A program made the translations under genes and the position numbers. A stretch of 64,000 nt of DNA from Vicinamibacterales bacterium (GTDB lineage: Bacteria > Acidobacteriota > Vicinamibacteria > Vicinamibacterales > Fen-181), in the NCBI GenBank assembly GCA_036504215.1, contig DASXVO010000035.1, forward strand, positions 1 through 64,000, written 5' to 3'. Shown here one piece after another: positions 19,830-28,650 of the stretch (positions are counted from its first letter, which is position 1; each line of letters starts with the position of its first letter). The notes below the pieces were generated by a model that saw nothing but the letters and a program-made list of their open reading frames with translations, did not search any database and was not told where the DNA came from.

Positions 19830-20954
19830 CTACCGTTTCCCGAGGACTTCCTTGTAGACCTGCTCCACGGCGTCCACCATGGTCGAGGCCCCGAACAGGT
19901 GATTTGCCCGCGAGCGGCCGGCCTGGCCCATCGTGGAGCGGCGGCCGGGGTCGTCGACCAGCGACTTGATGGCGGCGGCCAGTGCGGCGGGATCGCAGGG
20001 AGGTACGACCAGTCCGGTGAGGCCTGATTGGTTCACCCACGACGTGCCCGTACCAATTTCGGTGCTGATGACGGGCAGTCCTGCGGCCATGGCTTCGACG
20101 ATCGACGTGCCGAACGCCTCCGCGCGCGTGTGCGAGGGGAGCACGAAGACGTCGCCCACCTGGTAGCAGGCCGGCAACTCACTGTCGTCGACCTCGCCCG
20201 TGAAGACCACGCGGTCGGTGACGCCCAGTCGTCGCGTGATGCCGCGCAGGTGGTCCAGCAGCGGTCCGCCGCCGACGAGCAGGACGTGCACATCGGGAAC
20301 CAGCGGCAACGCCCGTAGCAGGTAGTCGAGCCCCTTGTAGTAGCGAAACCGTCCCACGAAGACGATCACGGGGCGGTCGCGCGGCAGGCCCCACCGTGCG
20401 CGCCCGGCTGCCAGTGAGTAGATTCGATCCTGCTCGAACCGCTCGAGTTCGATGCCGAGCGGGACGACCGTGCACTTGTCCCGAAACTCCTGCAGGTACG
20501 GCGACGTGCCGGCGTACGCGGGGCTCGTGACGAGGATCCGATCTGCGCGGAGGAGCACGCGGCGAAGAAGCGGTTCGTATGCCAGGAGCAGCCTGCGTTG
20601 CCGGACGATATCACTGTGATAGGTGATCACCGTCGCGCCCGCACCACCGATCAGCAGTCGCGCCACCTCCCCGGGTGGATGAGGAAAGTGGAGGTGGACG
20701 ACGTCGGCCTCCAGGCGCGCGAGCCACGTGTAGAGACTCGGACTGATCGGCGTCGACGCAATCGTGCCGAACCGTGCCGCGAGGATGACGCGGACTCCGT
20801 TGACGTCCTGCACCCGCGTTCGCCAGCCGCGGTTCGCTGCCAGCACCGTCACCTCGTGCCCGCGATGCGCCTGAGCCTCGGCGAGGACCCGGATATGGTT
20901 CTCGATTCCGCCGAGGAGCGGCCAGTAGTCCTTGTAGAGGTGCAGTATTCTCAT
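19830..20954 (-). CDS. GT-B glycosyltransferase (GT4-like)
   Basis: 374 aa. The N-terminal acceptor domain has the glycine loop LLGGIENHIRVLAEA. The donor domain has VFVGRFRYYKGLDYLL and the EX7E motif EAFGTSIVEAMAAGLPVIS. It resembles mannosyl- or glucosyltransferases of capsule and O-antigen clusters, but the sugar is not predictable. It is last in a minus-strand series after another glycosyltransferase and a decayed ligase-like gene, so its glycan pathway may be impaired or completed elsewhere. Confidence 0.87.
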   Translation of the reverse strand: MRILHLYKDYWPLLGGIENHIRVLAEAQAHRGHEVTVLAANRGWRTRVQDVNGVRVILAARFGTIASTPISPSLYTWLARLEADVVHLHFPHPPGEVARLLIGGAGATVITYHSDIVRQRRLLLAYEPLLRRVLLRADRILVTSPAYAGTSPYLQEFRDKCTVVPLGIELERFEQDRIYSLAAGRARWGLPRDRPVIVFVGRFRYYKGLDYLLRALPLVPDVHVLLVGGGPLLDHLRGITRRLGVTDRVVFTGEVDDSELPACYQVGDVFVLPSHTRAEAFGTSIVEAMAAGLPVISTEIGTGTSWVNQSGLTGLVVPPCDPAALAAAIKSLVDDPGRRSTMGQAGRSRANHLFGASTMVDAVEQVYKEVLGKR

Positions 20955-21018
20955 CGGTCGGCCGAATGTCGCCGCATGCGAATGGGGAACGCCAGTGTGG
21001 CGGGCGGCGCCTCCACGC

Positions 21019-22003
21019 TCAATTGTCCACGCTCCGTTGCAGCGGCCGCAAACCGTTGCCGTCCGGCGTTGAGTACAACGCGGCGACCAGCAGCGTGGTG
21101 ATCAGACTCGACGACGAGCCGTTCAGCACCACTGGGGAACCGCACGACAACAGCACATGGCAGACGATGACCGCCGCGCCGCCCACGTCGCCGCTCGCTC
21201 CCGTGCGGTAGGCACTCCGCACCGCCAGGAGAGAGGTCCCCGCCATGAACACCGGCATCGCCGCCCCCGGCAATCCGGCGTACACGCTTGCCTCCAGATA
21301 GCCGTCGTGCGCGCTCCGCTCATACTCCGGTCCGTCGGCTCGAGCCCGCAGAGGCGTGGCTCCCGCCCCGTAGCCAACCGGGGACGGTTTGCGGCTGCCC
21401 GCCCGTAACGGTTCCAGGACTCGGCGCGTCGAGCGACACCCGACGCGGCTGAGGCTGACCGGGGCGGCATGGCGAGCAACACGAGAAGGGCCGGGACGAG
21501 GAGCACGATTGCCGTCATTGCCCAGACGTGCCGGAATGCAGCCGATCCCGTCTCGCAGCCCTCACGCCAGACGCATGTCAGCGGCGTCACCACGGTCGCG
21601 ATCAGGGAGCTGTAGCCCCGGGTCGCGACCGGTGTCACGACGCTCAGCAGCCCCAACCCGACGAGGGCCGGTCCGCGACGGGTGTGGAGCCAATCATAAC
21701 AGCTGTGATGGTCGATGAGCAGGTATGCAAGTCCTGCGATGTCGCCCGGCGGGTTTGGGCTTGCGACCAGGCCCTGGATTCCGTCGCCCATGAACCATCC
21801 GGGCGCCGACAGGGCGAACGGAACGGACGCCAGCGCCTTGAAGACGAGGGCGCCGGGCAGCCCCGCAGGACGATCCGGGGCGTGAAGGCGGACGCCGGAG
21901 GGCGTTCAACACCCGGGGTGGCGAATGGCCAACAGCACCGCGGATGGAAACGCCAGCCCGAGCAGAGTCAAGCGGGCCGCGCACTCGACTGTTTCGCTGC
22001 CAC
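21019..22003 (-). pseudogene. Decayed O-antigen ligase/polymerase-like membrane protein
   Basis: A membrane protein split over several frames. AGGAGGA lies 7 nt before GTG 22003, which reads only 11 codons to TGA (21968-21970). A hydrophobic continuation (LTLLGLAFPSAVLLAI) in another frame hits TGA at 21906-21908, then reopens through ALSAPGWFMGDGIQ and several helices. The C-terminus lies in a third frame: PVGYGAGATPLRA, EYERSAHDGYLEASVYAGLP and LLAVRSAYR, ending at 21019. The ADGPEYE...SAHDGYLE pattern matches the conserved loop of Wzy/WaaL-type ligases. At about 985 nt it is also shorter than usual. Assembly error is the main alternative to true decay. Confidence 0.6.
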
Positions 22004-22024
22004 TCCGCAATCCTCCTGGCTGCG

Positions 22025-23149
22025 TCACCCCCCCAGCCGATCCGGCGGAGCAAGGAGTCGCCGGTAGAAGTCGACCGTCTCCCGCGCCCGTTTCTCCGGC
22101 GTGTGCTCTCGCGTGACGTAATCGCGCCCCCGCCGTCCCAATTCCTGGCGGAGTTCGGAGGAGTCGCGCAAGCGGCGCAGTTGCGCCGCAAGGGCGACGG
22201 CGTCGTTCTCGGGGAAGAGCAATCCGTTGCCGTCGAGCACCGCCGGAATCGACCCCGAGTCCGAGCCGACGATCGGCAACTCGCAGCCCATCGCTTCGAT
22301 CAGCACACGGCCGAATTGTTCTTTCCAGACCGGAGTGGACCGCGAGGGCAGGACCAGGACGTCCGCTGCGGAGAGCAGATTCGCCACCTGGTCGAAATCG
22401 AGTTCTCCCACGAAGCGGACGCTATCGCCGATTCCGGCCTCACCCGCCTGAGCCGCGAGTGCCGCATGGCACGGCCCGGCCCCGACCAGCAGGAGGATCA
22501 CCGGCGACGGCAGCATGGCCGTCGCCTGGATCAGGGTGTCCAGTCCCTTCTCGGGCGCCAACCGTCCGACGAAGGCGATTGTGAAGGCGTCGCTCAGGCG
22601 TGGGACATTCCGCCTGTGGTAGATGCCGGCGTCGAGCGTGAGCGCTGGAATGACCGGAGCCGGTCTTCGGTACCCGAACGCCCGAAGCAGCGTCGACGCG
22701 TCGGCATTGCGGCAAACGACGGCGTCCGCGGCCGACAGCGATCGATGAAGCACCCACTCGACCCAGGGCCGCTTTCGCCGATCGACGTTCTGGCAGGTGT
22801 TCAGGATGAGACGGGCATTCGGGGCGAGAAGACGGCGCGCGGTCAGGATCTGAAGCGCCGCCAGGCTGTCCGGCTCTTCCTCGGCATGGATGATGTCAGG
22901 CTCCACGCTCCGCATGCCGAAGGCGACTGTCTGGTACACCGCTCGGTGAGCGTGACCCGGCCGCCACACCCGGACCGTTCGGACACCGTGGAGCACCGAG
23001 CGGTTGCGGATCGCCTCGCCGTCGTACCGACCGCCGATCGGTTGAGGTCGGACCAGCCAGAACGCGAACCCGGGTTCCGCCGCCATCAGCGCAACGCGTC
23101 GCTCGACCGGAATCGTGGTGTACCGAGCGATGTGAAGGACTCGGGTCAT
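22025..23149 (-). CDS. GT-B glycosyltransferase
   Basis: 374 aa from ATG 23149; a GTG seven codons upstream is possible but overlaps the -10 box. The GT4-like donor domain has AFVGRLAPEKGLDTLI and the EX7E motif EQFGRVLIEAMGCELPIVGS. The acceptor domain is less typical. It is the first gene of the minus-strand polysaccharide series, 22 nt before the ligase-like pseudogene, so they were probably one transcript. Donor and acceptor are unknown. Confidence 0.85.
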   Translation of the reverse strand: MTRVLHIARYTTIPVERRVALMAAEPGFAFWLVRPQPIGGRYDGEAIRNRSVLHGVRTVRVWRPGHAHRAVYQTVAFGMRSVEPDIIHAEEEPDSLAALQILTARRLLAPNARLILNTCQNVDRRKRPWVEWVLHRSLSAADAVVCRNADASTLLRAFGYRRPAPVIPALTLDAGIYHRRNVPRLSDAFTIAFVGRLAPEKGLDTLIQATAMLPSPVILLLVGAGPCHAALAAQAGEAGIGDSVRFVGELDFDQVANLLSAADVLVLPSRSTPVWKEQFGRVLIEAMGCELPIVGSDSGSIPAVLDGNGLLFPENDAVALAAQLRRLRDSSELRQELGRRGRDYVTREHTPEKRARETVDFYRRLLAPPDRLGG

Positions 23150-23160
23150 TGAGGCGATTG

Positions 23161-23166
23161 AGGATA
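23161..23166 (-). promoter_or_regulatory. Extended -10 (TGCTATCCT) for the glycosyltransferase operon
   Basis: On the minus strand TATCCT is preceded by TGC and ends 11 nt before ATG 23149. The TGN extension would compensate for the missing -35. Confidence 0.4.
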
Positions 23167-23283
23167 GCACAGCGTCGATCCGTCTCAGCCGTGAAGCCAG
23201 GAGGCGTCGGCGGACGTCTATAGGAGTGTCGGCCGCGCGTCGGTGCTCCCTGGGGGGCGCTCCGGCAGCCCTCGTCGCGGTGC

Positions 23284-23289
23284 TATAAT
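23284..23289 (+). promoter_or_regulatory. Extended -10 (TGCTATAAT) for the TonB-like gene
   Basis: A perfect TATAAT with the TGC extension, 12 nt before ATG 23302. The transcript would have a leader of only about 5 nt. Confidence 0.55.
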
Positions 23290-23301
23290 TGCCTATTCTC
23301 C

Positions 23302-24288
23302 ATGTACTTCGACTTCTATGACGACCGTCCGGACTACCTCCTGCTGAACCGCGATTTTGCGCGGCTGGAGGAGTTGCTCCACCTGATCGTGGCGGTCTGT
23401 GCGGCGTTCTTCCTGGACATCGTTGCCCTCGTGCTCCTGATCGTCTTCGCGACCACGCCCGCGTCGGATGCCGCAGCGAAGAAGGCGCAGCAGTTGGCGG
23501 TGATGCGCCAGCACGAGGCGCCGCGGTTCGTGTTCATGTCGCCGCGCCTCGATACTCCGGCGAGCCAACCACCGCTGCGCGCGGAGGCGTCGGACAAGGA
23601 TCGGCTCGCGATGGCGCGCGAGCGGGCGAAGACTCCCACCAACTTGCTCCCGTACTCCCGCGGGAACACCGTGGAACGGATGGATCAACCGGGCACGCCG
23701 CCCTCGCAGCGCATGGCACGCAACGAGGCGCAGCCCACCGAGAATTCGGCGCAGCGTCCCGGACCGGGCGGGCAGAACGGGCAGAACGGCGGGAACAACG
23801 GTATCGTGCAGATCCCCGGGCCACCGATCAACATGGCTCGCAGTTCGGCCCCCGGCGCGTCGGGCGCGCCGGGGCCGCTCGGTGGTGCGCTCGGCAACCT
23901 GCAGCGGTACGTGCAGGGTGAGGTGTTCGACAATCCGGGCGGCACGGGCGGCCAGCCCGGGGCCGCGATCCAGTTCGACTCGAAGGGCGTGGAATTCGGC
24001 CCATGGCTCCGCCGATTCATCGCCCAGATCAAGCGGAACTGGTTCGTGCCGTACGCGGCGATGGCGATGAAGGGACACGTGGTCATCACGTTCAACGTCC
24101 ACAAGGACGGGTCGGTCTCTGAGTTGTCGGTGCCCGGCCCGTGCGATGTCGAGGCGTTCAACCGGGCAGCGTACAACGCCCTGGCCACCTCGAACCCGAC
24201 GTACCCGCTGCCGCCGGAGTACCCCTCGGAACATGCGTTCTTCACGGTGACCTTCTTCTACAACGAGGCGCCGCCGATCCAGCAGTGA
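23302..24288 (+). CDS. TonB C-terminal domain protein (energy transducer-like)
   Basis: 328 aa. The cytoplasmic N-terminus is acidic and aromatic (YFDFYDDRPDY), followed by one membrane helix (about 28-50). A Pro/Gln/Gly/Asn-rich spacer (about 75-220, including GGQNGQNGGNNG) would cross the periplasm. The C-terminal TonB fold (about 235-325) includes IKRNWFVPYAAM, GHVVITFNVHKDGSVSEL and PLPPEYP. TonB proteins couple inner-membrane energy to outer-membrane receptors through ExbB/ExbD, which are not in this window. It could alternatively serve a structural envelope role. Confidence 0.78.
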   Translation: MYFDFYDDRPDYLLLNRDFARLEELLHLIVAVCAAFFLDIVALVLLIVFATTPASDAAAKKAQQLAVMRQHEAPRFVFMSPRLDTPASQPPLRAEASDKDRLAMARERAKTPTNLLPYSRGNTVERMDQPGTPPSQRMARNEAQPTENSAQRPGPGGQNGQNGGNNGIVQIPGPPINMARSSAPGASGAPGPLGGALGNLQRYVQGEVFDNPGGTGGQPGAAIQFDSKGVEFGPWLRRFIAQIKRNWFVPYAAMAMKGHVVITFNVHKDGSVSELSVPGPCDVEAFNRAAYNALATSNPTYPLPPEYPSEHAFFTVTFFYNEAPPIQQ

Positions 24289-24371
24289 CACGGACGCAGC
24301 AACTCGGCCTGCTCGTCGTCGCCTCCGCGCTCCTCGTGTACCTCGTCATACGCGTGCTGTTCCTCAGGTGA
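24285..24371 (+). CDS. 28-aa single-helix membrane peptide
   Basis: GTG 24285 overlaps the TonB-like stop (GTGA) and its own TGA overlaps the GTG of miaA (GTGA). The product is VTRTQQ followed by one hydrophobic helix (about residues 7-26, LLVVASALLVYLVIRVLFL) and a C-terminal Arg. The double overlap and clean helix argue for translation. It could be a functional micropeptide or mainly a coupling device that carries ribosomes to miaA. Confidence 0.45.
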   Translation: MTRTQQLGLLVVASALLVYLVIRVLFLR

Positions 24372-25342
24372 CATTCCCGATGCCCGTTCTCATCGCCATC
24401 CTCGGCCCCACCGCCGGGGGAAAGAGCGCGCTCGCGCTGTCGCTGGCCGAGCGGTACGACGGGGAGGTCATCAGTTGCGACTCGGCGGCCGTCTACCGCG
24501 GATTCGACATCGGCACCGACAAGGTCGCGCCTGGCGACCGCCGCGGGATCCCGCATCACCTCGTCGACGTGGCCGATCCGACGGAGTGTTACACCGCCGC
24601 GCGGTTCGCGCGCGAGGCGGCCGCTCGGGTCCGCGCCGTCCACGCGCGCGGTCGACTGCCCATTCTGGTCGGCGGCACCGGCTTCTACTACAGGGCCCTG
24701 ACGCGAGGCCTGTTTCCAGGGCCGGGACGGGACGATCGGATGCGCGATCGCCTGCGACGGATTGCGGCCCGGCGCGGAGTCGAGTTCCTGCACGGGATGG
24801 TGCGACGCGTCGACCCCGAGTCCGCGGTGCGCATCCAACCGCGCGACCTGGTGCGCCTCGTGCGCGCCCTCGAGGTCCGGTTCCTGACGGGCCGTCCCCT
24901 GACCGCGCACTTCGCGGCCACGGTGTCGCCGCTGCCCGATGTCCCCGTCATCGGCCTGCTGGTGCAGGTACCGGCGACGGAACTCGCGTCGCGAATCGCC
25001 CGTCGCGTGGACGACCAGTTCGCGCGCGGCCTCGTGGCGGAGGCGGAGGCGCTGCTGGCGAGTGGCGTACCAGCCGACGCACAGCCATTCGGCAGCCTCG
25101 GCTACCGACAAGTGCTCGAGTACCTGCGCGGCGACCGGGACGTTGCCGCGACGCACGAGCTGATCGTCCGCGAGACCCGACAGTACTCGCGGCGTCAGTT
25201 GATCTGGTTCCGCAAAGAGCCTAACCTAGACTCTATCCCCGGACCCGGTGATCGGGCGGCGGCACATCGCGCCGCGTGCCAGATCATCGACCGGCGTCTC
25301 GCCGCGATGGAGGTTCACGCGCGCGACGAGGAGACCCGCTGA
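24368..25342 (+). CDS. miaA: tRNA dimethylallyltransferase MiaA
   Basis: 324 aa from GTG 24368 (ATG 24380 also possible). The P-loop is GPTAGGKSA (about 13-21). The family landmarks [39 protein letters not shown] and the C-terminal [14 protein letters not shown] are all present. It transfers a dimethylallyl group to A37 of tRNAs reading UNN codons. It precedes hfq, with hfq's ATG at the last base of this frame, as in enterobacteria where miaA and hfq are neighbours. Confidence 0.95.
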   Translation: MTFPMPVLIAILGPTAGGKSALALSLAERYDGEVISCDSAAVYRGFDIGTDKVAPGDRRGIPHHLVDVADPTECYTAARFAREAAARVRAVHARGRLPILVGGTGFYYRALTRGLFPGPGRDDRMRDRLRRIAARRGVEFLHGMVRRVDPESAVRIQPRDLVRLVRALEVRFLTGRPLTAHFAATVSPLPDVPVIGLLVQVPATELASRIARRVDDQFARGLVAEAEALLASGVPADAQPFGSLGYRQVLEYLRGDRDVAATHELIVRETRQYSRRQLIWFRKEPNLDSIPGPGDRAAAHRAACQIIDRRLAAMEVHARDEETR

Positions 25343-25605
25343 TGCCATCGACACCCGACACGAAGCCGGTCCAGACGAGCCCCAACATCCAGGATGCGTT
25401 CCTCAACCATGCCCGTCGCGACAGAGTGCCGGTTCGCTTCCGGCTCGTGGACGGCTCGGAGTTCGAAGGGCGGATCAAGAACTTCGACCGGTTCGCGGTC
25501 ATCGTCGAGCGCGAAGGCACGGACCAGCTGATCTTCAAGCACGCGATCGCCACGATCACGGCGTCCCGCACGATCAACAGCTACTACAGCCATCAGTCCC
25601 AGTGA
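25342..25605 (+). CDS. hfq: RNA chaperone Hfq
   Basis: 87 aa from ATG 25342; the start overlaps the miaA stop by one base. Sm1 (about residues 17-60) includes [19 protein letters not shown] and [14 protein letters not shown]. Sm2 includes [14 protein letters not shown], with KHAI in place of the usual YKHAIST. It forms a hexameric ring pairing small RNAs with mRNAs. No long C-terminal tail is present. Its stop overlaps the GTG start of deoB. Confidence 0.93.
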   Translation: MPSTPDTKPVQTSPNIQDAFLNHARRDRVPVRFRLVDGSEFEGRIKNFDRFAVIVEREGTDQLIFKHAIATITASRTINSYYSHQSQ

Positions 25606-26780
25606 CGACGTCGCCATTCTCTCGGGTTATCGTGATCGTGCTCGACAGCGTCGGGATCGGGGAATTGCCCGACGCGGCCGACTACGGCGACCGGGGCAGC
25701 AACACCCTGGGCAACATCGCCCGGCGGGTCGATCTGCAGGTTCCCGCGCTGCGCGCACTTGGCCTGGGTCGCCTCGTGGATCTTCGCGGCGATCCGGCAC
25801 CGCCGGCACCCGCCGCGGCCGTCGGCCGAATGGCCGAGCGGTCGCCGGGCAAGGATTCGGTCACCGGGCACTGGGAGTTGATGGGGCTCGGGCTCGAGCA
25901 CGCCTTTCCGGTGTTCCCTCACGGTTTCCCCGAGGATACGATTCGCGAGTTCGAACGGCGAATAGGCCGCTCGACGCTCGGCAACACGGTCGCGTCCGGG
26001 ACGGTCATCATCGAGGAACTGGGGCCGAGGCACATCGAAACGGGGTCGCCAATCGTCTACACCTCGGCCGACAGCGTCTTCCAGATTGCGGCGCACGAGG
26101 ACGTGATTCCCGTGGCCGAGCTCTACCGCGAGTGTGAAATCGCGTACGACATGCTGGTAAAGGGGATCGGCCTCGGCCGGATCATCGCGCGGCCGTTCGT
26201 GGGTGCGTCTGGTTCGTTCCGCCGCACGTCCAACCGTCGCGACTTCGCGATTCCCCCGGCCGGTGAGACGCTGCTCGATCGCGTCAAGGCGGCCGGTCTC
26301 CCCGTGTTCGCGATCGGGAAGATCGAAGACCTGTTCGCCGGCCACGGCATCACGCGCGCCGTGCACACCGCATCGGACGACGAGGGCATGGATCAGGTCG
26401 AGCGCGCCATGCAGGAGATCGAGCGCGGCCTCGTGTTCGCCAACCTGGTGGACTTCGACACGCAGTACGGTCACCGGAACAACGTCGAGGGATATGCGCT
26501 CAACCTCGAACGCTTCGATGCCCGGCTGTCCGAGTTGCTGCCCCGGCTGCGCCCCGATGATCTGCTGATCCTCACCGCCGACCACGGCAACGATCCGACG
26601 ACGCCCAGCACGGATCACGCCCGTGAGTACGTGCCGGTCCTGGCGGTCGGGCCCCGCGTCCGCCGCGGTGTGGATCTCGGTACCAGAACGACGTTTGCCG
26701 ATCTCGGACAGACCCTCGCCGAGGTGTTCGGTGTCGGACCGCTGGCCCACGGGACCAGTTTTCTGCGCGACATCCGCTGA
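25602..26780 (+). CDS. deoB: Phosphopentomutase DeoB
   Basis: 392 aa from GTG 25602 (GTGA overlap with hfq). Alkaline-phosphatase superfamily metal sites are visible: [13 protein letters not shown] at the N-terminus, [11 protein letters not shown], and C-terminal [18 protein letters not shown]. It interconverts (deoxy)ribose 1- and 5-phosphates in nucleoside salvage and needs Mn2+. The next gene encodes a dNTP triphosphohydrolase, so the pair could recycle deoxynucleosides. Confidence 0.95.
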   Translation: MTTSPFSRVIVIVLDSVGIGELPDAADYGDRGSNTLGNIARRVDLQVPALRALGLGRLVDLRGDPAPPAPAAAVGRMAERSPGKDSVTGHWELMGLGLEHAFPVFPHGFPEDTIREFERRIGRSTLGNTVASGTVIIEELGPRHIETGSPIVYTSADSVFQIAAHEDVIPVAELYRECEIAYDMLVKGIGLGRIIARPFVGASGSFRRTSNRRDFAIPPAGETLLDRVKAAGLPVFAIGKIEDLFAGHGITRAVHTASDDEGMDQVERAMQEIERGLVFANLVDFDTQYGHRNNVEGYALNLERFDARLSELLPRLRPDDLLILTADHGNDPTTPSTDHAREYVPVLAVGPRVRRGVDLGTRTTFADLGQTLAEVFGVGPLAHGTSFLRDIR

Positions 26781-26789
26781 TTGGCCTCC

Positions 26790-27842
26790 ATGACGATCCG
26801 GGAAGACCTCGAGGCGCGTGAGCGTCAATTCCTCGCACCGCAGGCGGCGCGGAGCTCGGAGACCCGCGGACGCCTGCGCGAGGAGCCGGAGGATGACATC
26901 CGTCCGGTCTTCCAGCGGGACCGCGACCGCATCATCCACTGCAAGGCATTTCGTCGGCTGAAGCACAAGACGCAGGTCTTCTTCTCGCCGGCAGGCGATC
27001 ACTACCGTACGCGGCTCACGCACACGCTGGAGGTGTCACAGATCGCGCGGACCATCGCCAAGGCCCTGCACCTGAACGAGGACCTCACCGAGGCGATCGC
27101 GCTCGGCCACGATCTCGGCCACACGCCGTTCGGCCACTGGGGCGAACGCGTGCTCAACGATCTGGTGCCGGGCGGCTTCGACCACGTGTCGCAGAGCCTC
27201 CGGGTGGTGGACGTGTTGGAGCGCGGCGGGCTGGGCCTGAACCTCACCTGGGAAGTGCGCGACGGCATCCTGCGGCACTCGAAGGGCAAGTCCGGCGCCC
27301 CGGTTGGCGGCGACGGACTCGCCTCGACGCTCGAAGGACAGACGATCCGGATCTCGGACCTCATCGCCTACGTCAACCACGACACCGACGATGCGATGCG
27401 GGCGGGGCTGCTGACCGAAGGCGACCTCCCGAGGGAGGCCCTGGCGCTGCTCGGGCATTCGCCTTCCGACCGGATCGGCCACATGGTCAAGGACGTCATT
27501 GCGACCACCGCCTCGTCGGGACTCGACGGGATCCGGATGGGCGAGGAGACGCTGGCCGCCACGCTCGAGTTGCGCGCGTTCTTGTTCCGCACGGTCTACG
27601 AGAATGACCTCTCGACGGTCGAGTTCCGGAAGGCGGCGGGCGTACTCGGCGGGCTCTGGGAGAAGATCCGGGCGCGTCCCGAGGAGTTCCTCGACGGCAA
27701 GACGACCGAGCGCGACGGGGTCGACGCGGCGGCGCGCGACTTCCTGGCCGGGATGACCGACCGCTACGCTGTCGGGCTCTTCGAGTTGCTCTTCATCCCC
27801 AAGCCCTGGGTCGAGGTTCCCAGGGACTGGGCGGGGGACTGA
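26790..27842 (+). CDS. dgt: Deoxyguanosinetriphosphate triphosphohydrolase-like protein
   Basis: 350 aa from ATG 26790, 9 nt after deoB. This HD-domain enzyme has RTRLTHTLEVSQIAR, the HD pair in LGHDLGHTPFGHWGE and the later metal ligand in LIAYVNHDTDDAMR. The N-terminal RPVFQRDRDRIIHCKAFRRL is typical of the bacterial dGTPase-like group. It removes triphosphate from dNTPs, limiting dNTP pools; such enzymes can also restrict phage. Substrate preference cannot be read. Confidence 0.9.
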   Translation: MTIREDLEARERQFLAPQAARSSETRGRLREEPEDDIRPVFQRDRDRIIHCKAFRRLKHKTQVFFSPAGDHYRTRLTHTLEVSQIARTIAKALHLNEDLTEAIALGHDLGHTPFGHWGERVLNDLVPGGFDHVSQSLRVVDVLERGGLGLNLTWEVRDGILRHSKGKSGAPVGGDGLASTLEGQTIRISDLIAYVNHDTDDAMRAGLLTEGDLPREALALLGHSPSDRIGHMVKDVIATTASSGLDGIRMGEETLAATLELRAFLFRTVYENDLSTVEFRKAAGVLGGLWEKIRARPEEFLDGKTTERDGVDAAARDFLAGMTDRYAVGLFELLFIPKPWVEVPRDWAGD

Positions 27843-27853
27843 CGTGCCTGTGG

Positions 27854-27859
27854 TAGAAT
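27854..27859 (+). promoter_or_regulatory. Extended -10 (TGGTAGAAT) for the lipid-precursor operon
   Basis: TAGAAT with a TGG extension lies 35 nt before ATG 27895, in the short gap after dgt. It probably drives DUF177, rpmF, plsX and fabD. Confidence 0.45.
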
Positions 27860-27894
27860 GGAAGGTCTTTCTCTTGCGGATCTTCGTGATCTAG

Positions 27895-28440
27895 ATGGCT
27901 CCGATGCAGCTCGATCTCAGTCAGTTCCGAGAGGCGCGCGCCCGGTTCGATCGCACCTACCCGGCGTCGGCGTTTCCGACGACCGAGGAGGACGCGTACC
28001 GCGTGGACGCGCCCGTGCGCCTGTCGTTCGACCTGTTCAAGGACGGTCACCAGTTCCATCTGGTCGGCCGTGTCGAGGCGACCCTTGGCCTGTCGTGCGG
28101 GCGCTGTCTGGAGTCGTACGCGCTGCGGGTGGACGCCGCCTTCGACCTGCTGTATCTGCCCCACACGACGAACGTGGGCGAGGGTGAAGTCGAGGTCGAA
28201 GACGACGATCTGACGACGGCGTTCTACCACGAGGAGGAGATCGACCTCGGCCAACTCGTGCGGGAGCAGTTCTATCTGGCGCTGCCGATGAAGCCGTTGT
28301 GTCGCGAGTCCTGCCGCGGCCTCTGCCCCGAGTGCGGGACGAATCTGAATACGGAACCGTGCAACTGCGTGCAACATTGGACCGATCCCCGGTGGAAGGG
28401 GTTGCGGTCGCTCCTCGATAACGGGGACCGGAAGGACTGA
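27895..28440 (+). CDS. DUF177 / YceD family protein
   Basis: 181 aa. The family core includes LSCGRCLESY (a CxxC pair), the acidic segment GEGEVEVEDDDLTTAFY and the C-terminal LCRESCRGLCPECGTNLN cluster with CNC, all typical of DUF177. These proteins are linked to 23S rRNA or large-subunit accumulation and almost always precede rpmF, as here (6-nt gap). The cysteines suggest metal binding. N-terminal start alternatives are close together (27895 or 27904). Confidence 0.9.
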   Translation: MAPMQLDLSQFREARARFDRTYPASAFPTTEEDAYRVDAPVRLSFDLFKDGHQFHLVGRVEATLGLSCGRCLESYALRVDAAFDLLYLPHTTNVGEGEVEVEDDDLTTAFYHEEEIDLGQLVREQFYLALPMKPLCRESCRGLCPECGTNLNTEPCNCVQHWTDPRWKGLRSLLDNGDRKD

Positions 28441-28446
28441 TTCACC

Positions 28447-28629
28447 ATGCCGAATCCAAAGCGACGACACTCGAAATCGCGCACCGCGAAGCGGCGCACG
28501 CACGACGCCCTCACGCCCGTGGTGCTGGCCGGTTGCCCGCAGTGCCACGAGGCCAAGCTCTCGCACCGGGTCTGTCCGCACTGCGGGTACTACCGCGGAC
28601 GGCAGGTGCGGGAAGTCAAAGAAGGGTAG
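28447..28629 (+). CDS. rpmF: 50S ribosomal protein L32
   Basis: 60 aa. The basic N-terminus PNPKRRHSKSRTAKRR is the L32 signature. Two CxxC knuckles (CPQC at about 31-34, CPHC at about 44-47) form the zinc-binding type of L32, so expression is probably not the zinc-independent form. It sits between DUF177 and plsX, the conserved link between ribosome and lipid synthesis genes. Confidence 0.97.
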   Translation: MPNPKRRHSKSRTAKRRTHDALTPVVLAGCPQCHEAKLSHRVCPHCGYYRGRQVREVKEG

Positions 28630-28650
28630 TCGGATCCGGCGCGTGTCGTC

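Noticed and set aside
26790-27842. A dedicated anti-phage dGTPase system
   Set aside because: The gene sits in a housekeeping operon after deoB with no defence partners; nucleotide-pool control is the simpler reading.
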